DNA of 64,000 nucleotides from positions 62,001-126,000 of the forward strand of contig DASXUX010000014.1 in assembly GCA_036504595.1 (NCBI GenBank), given 5' to 3'. The stretch is from DASXUX01 sp036504595 (lineage in GTDB: Bacteria > Planctomycetota > SZUA-567 > H5-PLA8). Below are positions 44,469 to 54,083 of this stretch, piece by piece (the first letter of the stretch is position 1; the number at the start of each line of letters is the position of its first letter). A program made the translations under genes and the position numbers. Under the pieces are notes generated by a model. It did no database searches. It saw only the letters and a list, made by a program, of their open reading frames with translations, and was not told where the DNA came from.

Positions 44469-47400
44469 ATGAAAGATACCACGTCTGCAGTTTCCCCGCA
44501 ATTTAATCCCAGTGTAATTCCCAGCGATCCTGCACTAGTCGGCCCCTGGCTCGAAGAGTTACTACGCGGGGCGAACGGCCATAGCTGGTCGCACGATTTT
44601 GTTGGGAAATTTCCGCCGCCCCCTGACTATAACCCATGGGACTATGAGGATCAGGCGCCTGACGCACCGGTCATAGTAACCGAGCAGTCTGGCCCCTGGC
44701 ACATCCCGACTAAAGAATTCATCGTTGCCCTCTGCAATCTCATCCGCAGCGAGCGTCGGATCAAGCCCAGGGAAGTCGCGACGGCGGTCCTTGACGAGTA
44801 CACCCGCCGTCTCCAAGAAGTTCCCGGCGCCGTTGCGCCATGCCAACTGTCGCCGGAGAAGCACGTCCGTGCGATACTCCATATTGGCGACTTCCGCGTT
44901 GATGTTCACCACGATTTCACCACGTTCGTCCTGCAGTTTTTTACCCCCAGGGTCGAAGATGCGTACAACCGCTCCGGGTACGCCAAGAGCGGCCGGGTCG
45001 GGCTCTACACGGCCGCTACTGCTGACGGTTTCGAGTCAATTCGCGACAGACTCAAGCAGATTCCCGGCGCGCCACTGCCGGGGGATGTGACTGTTGCCAG
45101 CCTCTGGGCCGCTGTCGAGTCTGGTGAGTTTATTCCGGAACTGGACCATGACTGGAGTGGGTACTTCACGCGCTACAAGAGAGAGCAGGATGCGTTATGG
45201 GGACAAATGGACTACCACACCGCTCCGCTAAGCGGCAAGACGGACGACCGTCCCTCCGATTGGGAAAGGGCCGTCCGCGGTCTACCGGACGAAGCCATTG
45301 AGCGGGTGAAGAAGTTGCTGAATGGGGCCGCACCGCCGCGCACCGGGACGCATGTCGAACGACTCAAGCGTCCATTTGTTTCCGACCCTGCCACTCTCGA
45401 TGTGATGGTGGAGGCGCTGATTAAGCATTTGGATATCATCGTCTTCGATAAGGGTGACGTTGAAGATCAGGTTCAACAGGATTTCAACCGGCGTATTACG
45501 CTCAGCCTCATGGTCGGTCTGCTTGGGCTCGACGCTGCGCGCAGGATCTTCCGAGCTATTTTTGAGAGCGCAGAGAGCGAGCCGGTATACGATTACTACG
45601 CGAAATGCACCGATGACGAGCTGGTCGAGGCTGCGCTCAACTCGTACAAACTGGCCGGTCTTCCGTTGTCCCTGCTGCGCGTGCCATTCCTTCCCTTGCA
45701 CAAGATCCTTTCGGAAATCAAGCCGCCTCTCCCGAAGGCGCCTTTCTTTTACGCGCCGGTCCTGTTGATCGACATCCTCCTGCACACGCGCTTCTACGAG
45801 GATCTCGGTGGCGCGGGACCGCACATTTTCGTGGCCTTCGACGGTAACCCTCAGACCGTTCCGGTGAGCGCGATTGGACTGAGCCAATCCATCGGCATGT
45901 CGGCGAACACAATGGTGAAGGAGGTGGTGTGCCGTATCCTTGGGATTTCCGTTCCGCAACGCACAGCGGGCAACCGAAACGACCCCCTGATCGGCGCCGC
46001 CCTGTGGCTCCTCGACCGCATCAAACCAACCGATCTTCCCAGGCCGGTGCAGCCATCCTACACCCTGATCGTCCCTCCGGCCGTAAGCGTGCTGCCATGC
46101 CGCAAGGCGTTTGCGGAGTATCGGGATCGCATCGGTAACCCTGGCGTCGTGATCACAGATATCGCCAAGCTGAACGTCGAAACAGGTATCGTAGAGACAG
46201 GCGTGACTCTCTCCGGCACCGAAGCGTTCACGGCCCTGCCACACAAGCGGACGGCGACGCCGGAGGCGCTCGCCAATCACCGATCCAACGTCGCTGGCCT
46301 AACAGTCGAATCAATCAGACCCAGCGAGCTAATTCGACGCGTATTCGGAAACATTGACGATTTGGGAATTCCGGCGGGTTGGGCCGCAATCTACGACTCC
46401 GGAATCTTTCTTGATCTTCTGCGCCAACCCTTGGCTGGTTGTCGCATCGGTGATCTGGCGGCGCGTCGGGAGCATCCCACCTATTTGTCACTACCCGCTG
46501 GTGGCAGCTTGGAGGGATCGAGCAACTCGGGAAAGACGTTGTTCAATGAGGTCACGGCTAACGCCGTGGTTCCGGGCATTGGCAATGCCGTGAACATGAA
46601 GACCGGCGTTGATCCCGCATCGCAGCGCCAATGTGCTGCGCAGCTGCGCGAACTTCACTCCGCGCTTTTTCAGGAGTTCCTGGTGCCCCGACCATGCAGC
46701 GGGCATTTCCTGGAACATGGCGGATGGGTTTCGCTCATGACCGGTGGCACGCTAACGCCAGGCGAGGTTCTGAAAAACAATTCTGGCGTAAGACTCGAAC
46801 ACCTCATGTTCTGTGACGCGAAATCCATCACTACCGAGTTCAAGGACGTGCTGTCGCGGGTTTTTTCGACGTTCTTCCTTCCGCTAACTCCGGAGACCAG
46901 GTGCAGCAGTGATCAATTAGCGGATATGGGGTGCGGCAGGTTATCGCTTCAACTACGTCTGTCCGCACTGCGATTCGCACATGAAACTGATTTGGTCAAC
47001 CGGATTAGAAGGCTCTCGCTCATTCCCGGAACCTGGCGACACGAGGCACACATGGCGGTCGCTGCCATGCTCGCCGGAAGCGCCGAGCCAGTGGACGCTT
47101 ACCTCAACGCGATGGTTGTCCGCATGAAGGAGCAGGATCGTGCTGCCGCCCGGAGCGGGCTCACGGAAGCGTGGGGCGGGCGCCGCGGCTTCGAGTTTGA
47201 GGACTCCTGGGAAAACTGCAACACGAACTCGCTCAAACATGCAGCGCAGCAGGGCGTCATGCGCATCGCAGCGGGTCTACGCTGGATTGTGGAGGAAACA
47301 GCCCGCGATGCCCTCCATTTCTTTAGAGTTCGCAAACTCGAAGACCTATTGGACAAAACCAACCTGAGCCTGAACAGAGCCTGTCAGAAGGTATCCGAAA

Positions 47401-47546
47401 GACTGCGTGAAGGGGATCTCGTTCGGGAGGAAGACGACGGAATCTACACAATGTCCTACGTGCCACCGGACCAGTCTGGCAAGCGCGGCAAAGGTCACAA
47501 ACATCCGGGCGTGAAGTTCACATACAAGCCATCCGAAAAGGAATAG
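44469..47546 (+). CDS. Large P-loop ATPase, candidate element replication protein, 1025 aa
   Basis: GGAGAG precedes the ATG by eight bases. Residues ~1-560 are not recognised. A Walker A motif is clear at 683-690 (G-SSNS-GKT) inside YLSLPAGGSLEGSSNSGKTLF, with a possible Walker B ~70-110 residues later. The C-terminal region (RACQKVSERLREGDLVREEDDGIYTMSY) reads like a winged-helix DNA-binding domain. Position right after spaced repeats and AT-rich DNA in a mobile module suggests a replication initiator/helicase. Primase or terminase-like motifs are not evident, so the function is inferred from architecture and context only. Confidence 0.6.
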   Translation: MKDTTSAVSPQFNPSVIPSDPALVGPWLEELLRGANGHSWSHDFVGKFPPPPDYNPWDYEDQAPDAPVIVTEQSGPWHIPTKEFIVALCNLIRSERRIKPREVATAVLDEYTRRLQEVPGAVAPCQLSPEKHVRAILHIGDFRVDVHHDFTTFVLQFFTPRVEDAYNRSGYAKSGRVGLYTAATADGFESIRDRLKQIPGAPLPGDVTVASLWAAVESGEFIPELDHDWSGYFTRYKREQDALWGQMDYHTAPLSGKTDDRPSDWERAVRGLPDEAIERVKKLLNGAAPPRTGTHVERLKRPFVSDPATLDVMVEALIKHLDIIVFDKGDVEDQVQQDFNRRITLSLMVGLLGLDAARRIFRAIFESAESEPVYDYYAKCTDDELVEAALNSYKLAGLPLSLLRVPFLPLHKILSEIKPPLPKAPFFYAPVLLIDILLHTRFYEDLGGAGPHIFVAFDGNPQTVPVSAIGLSQSIGMSANTMVKEVVCRILGISVPQRTAGNRNDPLIGAALWLLDRIKPTDLPRPVQPSYTLIVPPAVSVLPCRKAFAEYRDRIGNPGVVITDIAKLNVETGIVETGVTLSGTEAFTALPHKRTATPEALANHRSNVAGLTVESIRPSELIRRVFGNIDDLGIPAGWAAIYDSGIFLDLLRQPLAGCRIGDLAARREHPTYLSLPAGGSLEGSSNSGKTLFNEVTANAVVPGIGNAVNMKTGVDPASQRQCAAQLRELHSALFQEFLVPRPCSGHFLEHGGWVSLMTGGTLTPGEVLKNNSGVRLEHLMFCDAKSITTEFKDVLSRVFSTFFLPLTPETRCSSDQLADMGCGRLSLQLRLSALRFAHETDLVNRIRRLSLIPGTWRHEAHMAVAAMLAGSAEPVDAYLNAMVVRMKEQDRAAARSGLTEAWGGRRGFEFEDSWENCNTNSLKHAAQQGVMRIAAGLRWIVEETARDALHFFRVRKLEDLLDKTNLSLNRACQKVSERLREGDLVREEDDGIYTMSYVPPDQSGKRGKGHKHPGVKFTYKPSEKE

Positions 47547-47622
47547 CGCAACTGAAGTACAGTGTGAGCGACCTGGGATCCGCTGATCTCCCGGCCGCCC
47601 AAGGTTTTGGAGAGCCCACGCA

Positions 47623-47961
47623 ATGCATCCCTTCGACGACGACCGCTATTACGAGCCGCCTATTCCACCAGCCTTGCAGCCGGCGATCACGAGCATCATC
47701 GCTGATTCCATACGACGGTTGGACGATGCGCTCGCCGGCGAGCGCGGTCGGGGCGCCCATTGGTATCCGGAAGCACTGGTAGAGCAATTTAAGATGAGAA
47801 TCATGCGACTGTGCGAGGACCGGGATGCCCGGTTGCGGGCGAAGCGGGCGGCTGCAAAGGCGTCCAAAGGGCAGTACGCCGTTGGACGAACGCCTTCGAC
47901 TTCCGCCCTGGAACGGTTACGGCAACTGCATGCATGGAAGACGCCGCCGTTAGGCAAGTAG
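47623..47961 (+). CDS. Small hypothetical protein, 112 aa
   Basis: Starts 76 bases after the P-loop gene (ATG 47623, weak GAGAG upstream). Composition is helical and basic (RLDDALAGERGRG; RIMRLCEDRDARLRAKRAAAKASK). It lies in the rightward module between the ATPase and the recombinase, so co-transcription is likely. No family recognised. Confidence 0.5.
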   Translation: MHPFDDDRYYEPPIPPALQPAITSIIADSIRRLDDALAGERGRGAHWYPEALVEQFKMRIMRLCEDRDARLRAKRAAAKASKGQYAVGRTPSTSALERLRQLHAWKTPPLGK

Positions 47962-47993
47962 GACCAGCCGCAGCGATTACGACTGCGGCGGCG

Positions 47994-48611
47994 ATGAGCA
48001 ACCGAAACGATGGATATTGTTGGGGCATGAGGACGGGACCGATGATCGTCACAAATGTTTTTTCGGGAACACCTTCCAGACAGCCAAACGGCGACAATCC
48101 GCCGACCGTTTATCCCCGGAAGTTAATGGAGCGCCAACACGTGGACTTGTCAGCGTTCCGGGCGAGCATGCCTGAAAGATCGTACGGACCTGTTGTAGAG
48201 AGTTTTCTGTTCGAAACCCGTTCGCTTCGTCCGACTAGGTCGCTGCCGCCTCTACCCCTTGAGTGTATCGCATCGTTTTGGGGAACTTGCTTACCGCGGA
48301 CGCAGTGGAGGTCATGCAGAATCGATGCTCGGGGCGAGGTGGTATCACTTTCGGGCGGCGCGCAAGATTATTGCGGCTGGAGCAGAACCCAACCCCAATT
48401 CCCGCTAGGCGCCAACAGAATAGAGTTGGAACATCGGCCGGTTGGCGTTATACGGGCCAATAGGCTCCGACTGACCGTTGCTGAGACGCGGTGCGAGGGA
48501 AATCAGACCACCACAGTGCACGAACTTTTGGACACGCTCGCACGTGTTCTTGCAGCGCGGGTTTTGCGAAACTTCGGTTACGATGATTTAGTGGAGGTCG
48601 TCCTAAGATGA
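47994..48611 (+). CDS. Hypothetical protein upstream of the serine recombinase
   Basis: The stop (TGA) overlaps the recombinase ATG (ATGA), so the two are translationally coupled, which supports coding. The start is unclear: ATG 47994, 48027 and 48126 are possible, the last with CGGAAG just upstream. The C-terminal half (LGANRIELEHRPVGVIRANRLRLTVAETRC; VHELLDTLARVLAARVLRNFGYDDL) looks folded. A recombinase accessory factor is a reasonable guess but not shown. Confidence 0.5.
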   Translation: MSNRNDGYCWGMRTGPMIVTNVFSGTPSRQPNGDNPPTVYPRKLMERQHVDLSAFRASMPERSYGPVVESFLFETRSLRPTRSLPPLPLECIASFWGTCLPRTQWRSCRIDARGEVVSLSGGAQDYCGWSRTQPQFPLGANRIELEHRPVGVIRANRLRLTVAETRCEGNQTTTVHELLDTLARVLAARVLRNFGYDDLVEVVLR

Positions 48612-50194
48612 GAATCTTCGCTTACCTCCGATTTTCTTCCGTAGAACAGATTGGGAACACCTCGCTCGACACGCAGCGTGAAGTAATCCGCGCCTTCGTC
48701 GGGCGGATGCCGGAACTGCGTGGCCACGAGATAGTTGAACGTGCGGACGAAGCACGTACCGGGACGACTTTTTCAGGACGGCACGCTTTCGCGTCAATTG
48801 TAAAAGATGCGCGGGATGGCGACGCCGTAGTGGTTTTCAAATATGATCGTCTGGGGAGATCCCTGCTCGAATCTCTTCAGCAGCTCGACCGGCTAGAGCA
48901 CGAGAAACATGTTCGCGTCTACAGTGCGACGGAACCGAACGATGAGGTCGCTCGCAACCTGCTTTTGACCATGGCTCAAGAGTATAGTCGCCAACTCTCC
49001 ACCCGCGTCACCCTGGCCAGCCAGAACATCGTCCGCGCAGGCGGGGTCTGCAACCACTGGCCTTACGGATATACCGCAAAACGTCCCGATCCTCGGTCGC
49101 GTGCAAAGCTCGTGGTCGTGCCGGAAGAGGCGGCCATCGTGCAACGTATCTTCAAATTGCGCAGTGATGGCACCTCCTTCCGTCAGATCGCCAGAACTCT
49201 TAATCGAGAGAAGGTGCCAGCGAGCGGCGGCGGCTTGTGGAGCGTCGCGGCAATCCATAACATGCTCAACAACGAGATCTATCTCGGTCGAATGATCACG
49301 GGCCAACGGCGATTCAAGAAGGGCAAGGGGTTCCTGGGCTTCCGGCCCCGCTCTGAGTGGACGGTCTGCGACAACGCACACGAAGCGATCATCCCTTCGG
49401 AACTCTGGGCGGCAGTTCGCACACACGACTCCAAAACTCGTCACAGCCACCGGGTGACCCATACGAGACGGCATCCGCATCTCTGGACCGGATTCCTGCA
49501 TTGCGCTCACTGTGGATCGCCACTCATGCGGCAGGTTTCAAAGAAGACGTTCGCATACTACGGCTGCGATGGCGAGCGGCGGCACGGGATTAAGGAATGC
49601 CCCAGCAGTCGATGTCTAGTGCGCACAGATGAGGTCGATTCGGCGGTGTGGCCACTGATCATGCAGCAGTTGAGTGTCGAACTTCAGGATTGGGCCAAGA
49701 AGCTGGTAACCGCTGCACGGTGCCACGTCGAGAAGGCTCTGTCGCAAGCAGGCGACGCCATCGCACCACTCAAAAGCAGTGTCCAGAAGCTCGACAAAGA
49801 GATCGAGGCTGCAGAGAAGCGGCTGTTATTCATCCCGGAGGATTCCCTTCAGACGTGCTTGAAGGAACTGGCAAAGAAGAAGGCGGACCGGGACTTCATC
49901 AAAGCAAAGATCGCCGCGGCTGAATCGAGCACCGGCAAAGTGAACCCTGCCGAGCTGGAGGCGCAGCTCCAGGGCGAGGTGAAGAAACTCTTCGTTGCCT
50001 TCAATAAGGCCGAAGCGTCCGTTCTTCGTGAGCGCCTGGCGCAACACATTGAACGGATCGACATTGCTTCTGACCGGTCGGCCGTGCTCTACCCCAAACC
50101 GGACGGACTGCTGGCTGGCCTGTCAGAGGCCAATCCGGTGTGGGGAGCGTTCATAGCCGGGATGGGAGTCGAACCCACACTGAAAGGATTTTAA
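48608..50194 (+). CDS. Large serine recombinase
   Basis: 528 residues. The N-terminal catalytic domain has the nucleophile Ser in YLRFSSVEQ, the Arg-rich FKYDRLGRSLLE and the long E helix (EVARNLLLTMAQEYSRQLS). Next come a Recombinase domain (~150-260: IFKLRSDGTSFRQIARTLN), a zinc ribbon with CAHCG...C...C (~300-340) and a coiled coil (~375-430). It catalyses integration/excision by double-strand cleavage. The frame runs past a likely natural end into DNA antisense to a tRNA gene; its last ~13 residues (AGMGVEPTLKGF) are antisense tRNA read as protein. This suggests insertion at the tRNA 3' end fused the tail. Confidence 0.92.
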   Translation: MRIFAYLRFSSVEQIGNTSLDTQREVIRAFVGRMPELRGHEIVERADEARTGTTFSGRHAFASIVKDARDGDAVVVFKYDRLGRSLLESLQQLDRLEHEKHVRVYSATEPNDEVARNLLLTMAQEYSRQLSTRVTLASQNIVRAGGVCNHWPYGYTAKRPDPRSRAKLVVVPEEAAIVQRIFKLRSDGTSFRQIARTLNREKVPASGGGLWSVAAIHNMLNNEIYLGRMITGQRRFKKGKGFLGFRPRSEWTVCDNAHEAIIPSELWAAVRTHDSKTRHSHRVTHTRRHPHLWTGFLHCAHCGSPLMRQVSKKTFAYYGCDGERRHGIKECPSSRCLVRTDEVDSAVWPLIMQQLSVELQDWAKKLVTAARCHVEKALSQAGDAIAPLKSSVQKLDKEIEAAEKRLLFIPEDSLQTCLKELAKKKADRDFIKAKIAAAESSTGKVNPAELEAQLQGEVKKLFVAFNKAEASVLRERLAQHIERIDIASDRSAVLYPKPDGLLAGLSEANPVWGAFIAGMGVEPTLKGF

Positions 50195-50226
50195 GTCCTC
50201 TGCCTCTGCCCTTGGGCTACCCGGCC
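50154..50226 (-). tRNA. tRNA with anticodon TAA (Leu), short variable arm
   Basis: 73 bases. Acceptor ggccggg/cccggct, anticodon stem gagga/tcctt with loop cttaaaa, T-arm gtggg-ttcgact-cccat, discriminator A, no encoded CCA. The variable region is only tcagt, whereas bacterial leucine tRNAs normally carry a long arm. Its 3' end overlaps the antisense of the serine recombinase gene, so it may be the element's attachment site. It also borders the chromosomal sdh genes. Confidence 0.75.
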
Positions 50227-50579
50227 ATTCGGGTCATCAATAGCCTGCTTTACAGCGCTCCGCAACTGAAATACGACTTAGGTCGCCGCGAGCATCAGCA
50301 AAGGACGAGTGTTCTGCCTGGAGAGTCCTCAGATGGTGAAGCGTGCAGTTTCTTAACAGTGCGCTTGCCTTCCCAGAAACAGCCAAGCTTGAGAATCTTC
50401 CCATGAATTAAAGGCTGGACATTCCGACCGCGGGAATATGATGGCGCGGAAAGAACTTAGGATAAGAAGGAAGTCGAGTCTAGCCCTTTGCAGAAGCGCA
50501 AGCCCACATTAGGCATGCGCTTTGATCAAAAGCCTTTTACGTCCGTTGTTGTTAAATTTCTTTACAGAAGCCTGCTCCA
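50227..50579. other. Gap upstream of sdhC
   Basis: 353 bases between the tRNA and sdhC must hold the sdh promoter. A short inverted repeat attcc-gaccgcg-ggaat lies at 50421-50437. No gene is visible and no promoter element is convincing. Confidence 0.3.
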
Positions 50580-51323
50580 ATGCAGCTATCCTCAATCATA
50601 AAAAAAGTCGTGATGGCACTCACTGGGTGGCTGTTGATCGGCTTTCTGGTAGCGCATCTGATGGGGAACTTCCTGCTTCTACAGGGATCCGAGCGCTACG
50701 ACGCGTACTCTGCGTTTCTCGAACACAATCCGCTCCTGCTCCCTGCTGAAGTTGCTCTGGTGCTCATCTTTGTGGTTCATGTCTACCTGGCCGTGCAACT
50801 CAGTTGGGAAAACATGAAGGCCCGTCCGACAGAATACGCGCTGCGTCAAACCGGCGGACAAAGTGTGTGGGCGTCGCGCAACATGCTGATTACCGGCCTG
50901 ATTACCGTCATATTCGTCGTTGTTCACATTTGGCAGTTCAAGTACGGCACCCGGCCGGAGCACAGCTTGTGGCAATTGGTCGTCAGTTCGTTCCAAAACC
51001 CCACGGTCGTGGTTTTCTATCTTCTCTGCCTGGCTTTGATTGGCCTTCATCTCAGCCATGGAATCGGCAGCACTTTTCAGTCGCTTGGATTACGCAGCCA
51101 TTCAGGGCGCCCGCGTTTACTCGGCGCCAGTCCGGCGCTTGCATTTCTTCTTGCTGCCGGTTTCGCGTCGCTGCCGCTGTGGGTCTTCCTAACGTCGAAA
51201 AGGTCAGACGTTCAAACGTTCAGTAGCCCGAAGATTGACCAGGTCGTGCCCGCTTCAGTCCCGAAGCCACGGCCGCAAAGCACGTCAAATCAGTCGTCAA
51301 CATCTAGCCTTCCGGGGGAGTAG
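50580..51323 (+). CDS. sdhC: Succinate dehydrogenase cytochrome b558 subunit
   Basis: 247 residues with five membrane helices, the single-subunit b558 type known from Bacteroidetes, deltaproteobacteria and planctomycetes. Heme-ligand histidines are plausible in GFLVAHLMGN, IFVVHVYLA, VVVHIWQF and LHLSHGIGS. It anchors SdhAB in the inner membrane and passes electrons from succinate to quinone. A cytoplasmic Ser/Pro-rich tail of ~45 residues is extra. First gene of an sdhCAB operon; sdhA starts 5 bases after its stop. Confidence 0.9.
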   Translation: MQLSSIIKKVVMALTGWLLIGFLVAHLMGNFLLLQGSERYDAYSAFLEHNPLLLPAEVALVLIFVVHVYLAVQLSWENMKARPTEYALRQTGGQSVWASRNMLITGLITVIFVVVHIWQFKYGTRPEHSLWQLVVSSFQNPTVVVFYLLCLALIGLHLSHGIGSTFQSLGLRSHSGRPRLLGASPALAFLLAAGFASLPLWVFLTSKRSDVQTFSSPKIDQVVPASVPKPRPQSTSNQSSTSSLPGE

Positions 51324-51328
51324 ACGCG

Positions 51329-53239
51329 ATGCTGCTCGACGCAAAAATCCCCGACGGAAAGCTTGAGGCCAAGTGGGAGAACCGCAAAGCCGACTTCAAG
51401 CTCGTTAACCCCGCCAACAAGCGCAAGTTTACGATCGCCATCGTGGGGACGGGTCTGGCCGGCGGATCTGCGGCCGCGAGTCTGGCTGAGCTCGGCTACA
51501 ACGTTTTGTCCTTCTGCATTCAAGATACGCCTCGCCGGGCACACAGCATCGCAGCTCAAGGCGGGATCAACGCCGCCAAGAATTACCAGAACGATAACGA
51601 CAGCGCTTTTCGTCTCTTCTATGACACCGTAAAGGGCGGCGACAGTCGTTCGCGCGAAGCCAACGTGTACCGCTTGGCGCAGCTCAGCGTAAACATCATC
51701 GACCACTGCGTGGCGCTGGGAGTTCCGTTCGCCCGCGAATACGGTGGCCTGCTTGCGAACCGCTCGTTTGGCGGCGCACAGGTTTCACGGACCTTTTACG
51801 CCCGTGGCCAGACGGGACAACAGCTTCTGCTCGGCGCGTACAGTTCAATGATGCGTCAGGTCGCTGCTGGCCGTGTGAAGTGTTTCCCTCGCCACGAGAT
51901 GCTCGACCTGGTCATTGTCGATGGACTGGCTCGTGGAATTGTCACGCGCAATCTCGTCAGCGGGCAACTCGAATCCTACGCGGCCGACGCGGTTATTCTC
52001 GCCACCGGCGGCTACTCGAACGTGTTCTATCTCTCCACCAATGCGCAGAGCTGCAACGTGACCGCGATCTGGCGCGCGTACAAACGCGGCGCGTACATGG
52101 CCAATCCGTGCTTCACGCAGATCCATCCGACTTGCATCCCCATGACCGGCGATTACCAGGCGAAGCTGACGCTGATGAGCGAGTCGCTACGTAACGATGG
52201 CCGCGTCTGGGTCCCACAAAAACCCGGCGACCAGCGCCCGCCCAACAGCGTTCCGGAAGACGAGCGCGATTACTTCCTCGAACGCATGTACCCGACCTAT
52301 GGCAATCTGGTGCCGCGCGATATTGCCTCGCGGGCGGCCAAGCTGATGTGTGATGAGAACAAAGGCGTCGGCCCGGGCGGTCGCGGGGTGTGCCTGGATT
52401 TTCGCGATGCGATTAAGCGCGATGGCTTGGCCGCCATTCAGGAACGCTATGGCAACCTGTTTGATATGTATCACGAGATCACTGGCGAGGACGCCTACAA
52501 GAGCCCCATGCGCATCTACCCCGCCCCGCACTACACCATGGGCGGACTGTGGGTTGACTACAACTTAATGAGCACCATCCCGGGACTGTTCGTGCTGGGC
52601 GAAGCCAACTTCGCTGACCACGGCGCGAACCGGCTGGGCGCCAGCGCGCTGATGCAGGGCCTGGCAGACGGCTTCTTCATCATCCCATATACAATGGGCG
52701 GTTATCTCGCCGACACCCGCCGAAAACCGGTCGATACGAATCATCCCGCTTTCAAAGATGCCGAAGCGGACGTAACAGCAAGATTGCAGAAGCTGCTGGC
52801 GCTGAACGGCAAACGCACCGTGGACACCTTCTACCGCGAGATGGGCCACATCATGTGGAACAAGTGCGGCATGGCGCGCAACGAAAAAGGGCTCTTCGAG
52901 GTGCTCCAGCAGATTCCGGAACTGCGCGCGAAGTTCTGGCGCGAGGCGCGGATGGTGGGTGAACAAAACGAACTTAACGACGTGTTGGAACGCTCTGGCC
53001 GCATCGCCGATTTTCTTGAATTCTCCGAACTGGTCGCGATGGATGCGCTCGAACGGCGCGAGTCGTGTGGGGCGCATTTCCGCGAGGAGTACCAGGAAGA
53101 CGGCGAAGCCAAGCGGAACGACGCAGATTTCAGCCATGTCTCCACCTGGCAGTACCGCGGCCCGGAACAGACGCCCGTGCTGCATAAGGAGCCGCTGGTG
53201 TTCGAACATGTCAAGCCGGTGAAACGCGTCTACAAGTGA
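51329..53239 (+). CDS. sdhA: Succinate dehydrogenase flavoprotein subunit
   Basis: 636 residues. FAD-binding GTGLAGGSAAASLAELGY (~40-58), covalent-flavin His in RRAHSIAAQGGINAAKN, active-site region in NPCFTQIHPTCIPMTG and GEANFADHGANRLGASALMQG. Length and motifs fit the b558-type enzyme. It oxidises succinate to fumarate in the TCA cycle at the inner membrane face. GGGGGAG lies just before its start, in the end of sdhC. Confidence 0.96.
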   Translation: MLLDAKIPDGKLEAKWENRKADFKLVNPANKRKFTIAIVGTGLAGGSAAASLAELGYNVLSFCIQDTPRRAHSIAAQGGINAAKNYQNDNDSAFRLFYDTVKGGDSRSREANVYRLAQLSVNIIDHCVALGVPFAREYGGLLANRSFGGAQVSRTFYARGQTGQQLLLGAYSSMMRQVAAGRVKCFPRHEMLDLVIVDGLARGIVTRNLVSGQLESYAADAVILATGGYSNVFYLSTNAQSCNVTAIWRAYKRGAYMANPCFTQIHPTCIPMTGDYQAKLTLMSESLRNDGRVWVPQKPGDQRPPNSVPEDERDYFLERMYPTYGNLVPRDIASRAAKLMCDENKGVGPGGRGVCLDFRDAIKRDGLAAIQERYGNLFDMYHEITGEDAYKSPMRIYPAPHYTMGGLWVDYNLMSTIPGLFVLGEANFADHGANRLGASALMQGLADGFFIIPYTMGGYLADTRRKPVDTNHPAFKDAEADVTARLQKLLALNGKRTVDTFYREMGHIMWNKCGMARNEKGLFEVLQQIPELRAKFWREARMVGEQNELNDVLERSGRIADFLEFSELVAMDALERRESCGAHFREEYQEDGEAKRNDADFSHVSTWQYRGPEQTPVLHKEPLVFEHVKPVKRVYK

Positions 53240-53259
53240 GCTAACGGACAACTGACGTC

Positions 53260-54033
53260 ATGAACTTCACATTGAGAGTCTGGCGACAGAAGAACTGCAA
53301 AGTTCCAGGGGCCTTCGAAACCTACGAAGCGCGCGATATCCCGCCGGCCGCATCGTTTCTTGAAATGCTCGATATCGTGAACAATGGCCTGGAAGCCAAG
53401 GGTCTGTCGCCGATCTCATTCGACCATGACTGCCGCGAAGGCATCTGTGGAAGCTGCGGCATGGTGATCAACGGCCGCGCACATGGACCCGGCCGCGGCT
53501 CGGCCACCTGCCAGGTTTACATGCGCAGTTTCACGGACGGCGACACGCTCACGATAGAACCTTGGCGTGCGAAAGCATTCCCGTTGGTTAAGGATCTTGT
53601 GGTCGATCGCTCGGCGTTTGACCTGATCATTCAGGCCGGCGGCTATATCACCGTGCGCACCGGCAGCGCGCAGGATGGCAACGCGATTCCCATCTCCAAG
53701 CCAATGGCGGAACTTTCGATGGACGCCGCCGCGTGCATCGGCTGTGGCGCCTGCGTCGCAGCTTGCAAAAATGCATCCGCGATGCTCTTCACTGGCGCAA
53801 AGGTTTCCCACCTGGCGCTATTGCCGCAGGGGCACCCCGAGCGCCGCATGCGCGCCTTGTCGTTGGTCGCGGCGATGGACTCGCTCGGCTTCGGCAACTG
53901 CACGAACGAAGGTGAATGCGAGGCGGTCTGTCCGAAGAATATCTCCCTCTCGAATATCGCGCGGCTGAATCGGGAGTTTCTTGTTGCGCGCGTGACCTCG
54001 TGGGCGACGACGCAAGCGAAGGCAGAAGAGTAA
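53260..54033 (+). CDS. sdhB: Succinate dehydrogenase iron-sulfur subunit
   Basis: 257 residues. The N-terminal 2Fe-2S ferredoxin domain is shown by HDCREGICGSCGMVING and ATCQVYM. The C-terminal domain carries CIGCGACVAACKNAS and NCTNEGECEAVCPKNI for the 4Fe-4S and 3Fe-4S clusters. It moves electrons from SdhA to the membrane cytochrome. Last gene of the operon, 20 bases after sdhA, followed at once by a strong terminator. Confidence 0.96.
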   Translation: MNFTLRVWRQKNCKVPGAFETYEARDIPPAASFLEMLDIVNNGLEAKGLSPISFDHDCREGICGSCGMVINGRAHGPGRGSATCQVYMRSFTDGDTLTIEPWRAKAFPLVKDLVVDRSAFDLIIQAGGYITVRTGSAQDGNAIPISKPMAELSMDAAACIGCGACVAACKNASAMLFTGAKVSHLALLPQGHPERRMRALSLVAAMDSLGFGNCTNEGECEAVCPKNISLSNIARLNREFLVARVTSWATTQAKAEE

Positions 54034-54037
54034 ATAC

Positions 54038-54071
54038 GGATTTCTGGCCTCGGCCCAGAGACCAGAAATCC
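54038..54071. terminator. Bidirectional terminator between sdhB and the HNH gene
   Basis: Perfect 10-bp stem ggatttctgg / ccagaaatcc, only five bases after the sdhB stop and 12 bases after the stop of the convergent HNH gene. Both transcripts can use it. Confidence 0.75.
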
Positions 54072-54083
54072 CTGCATCATCCG

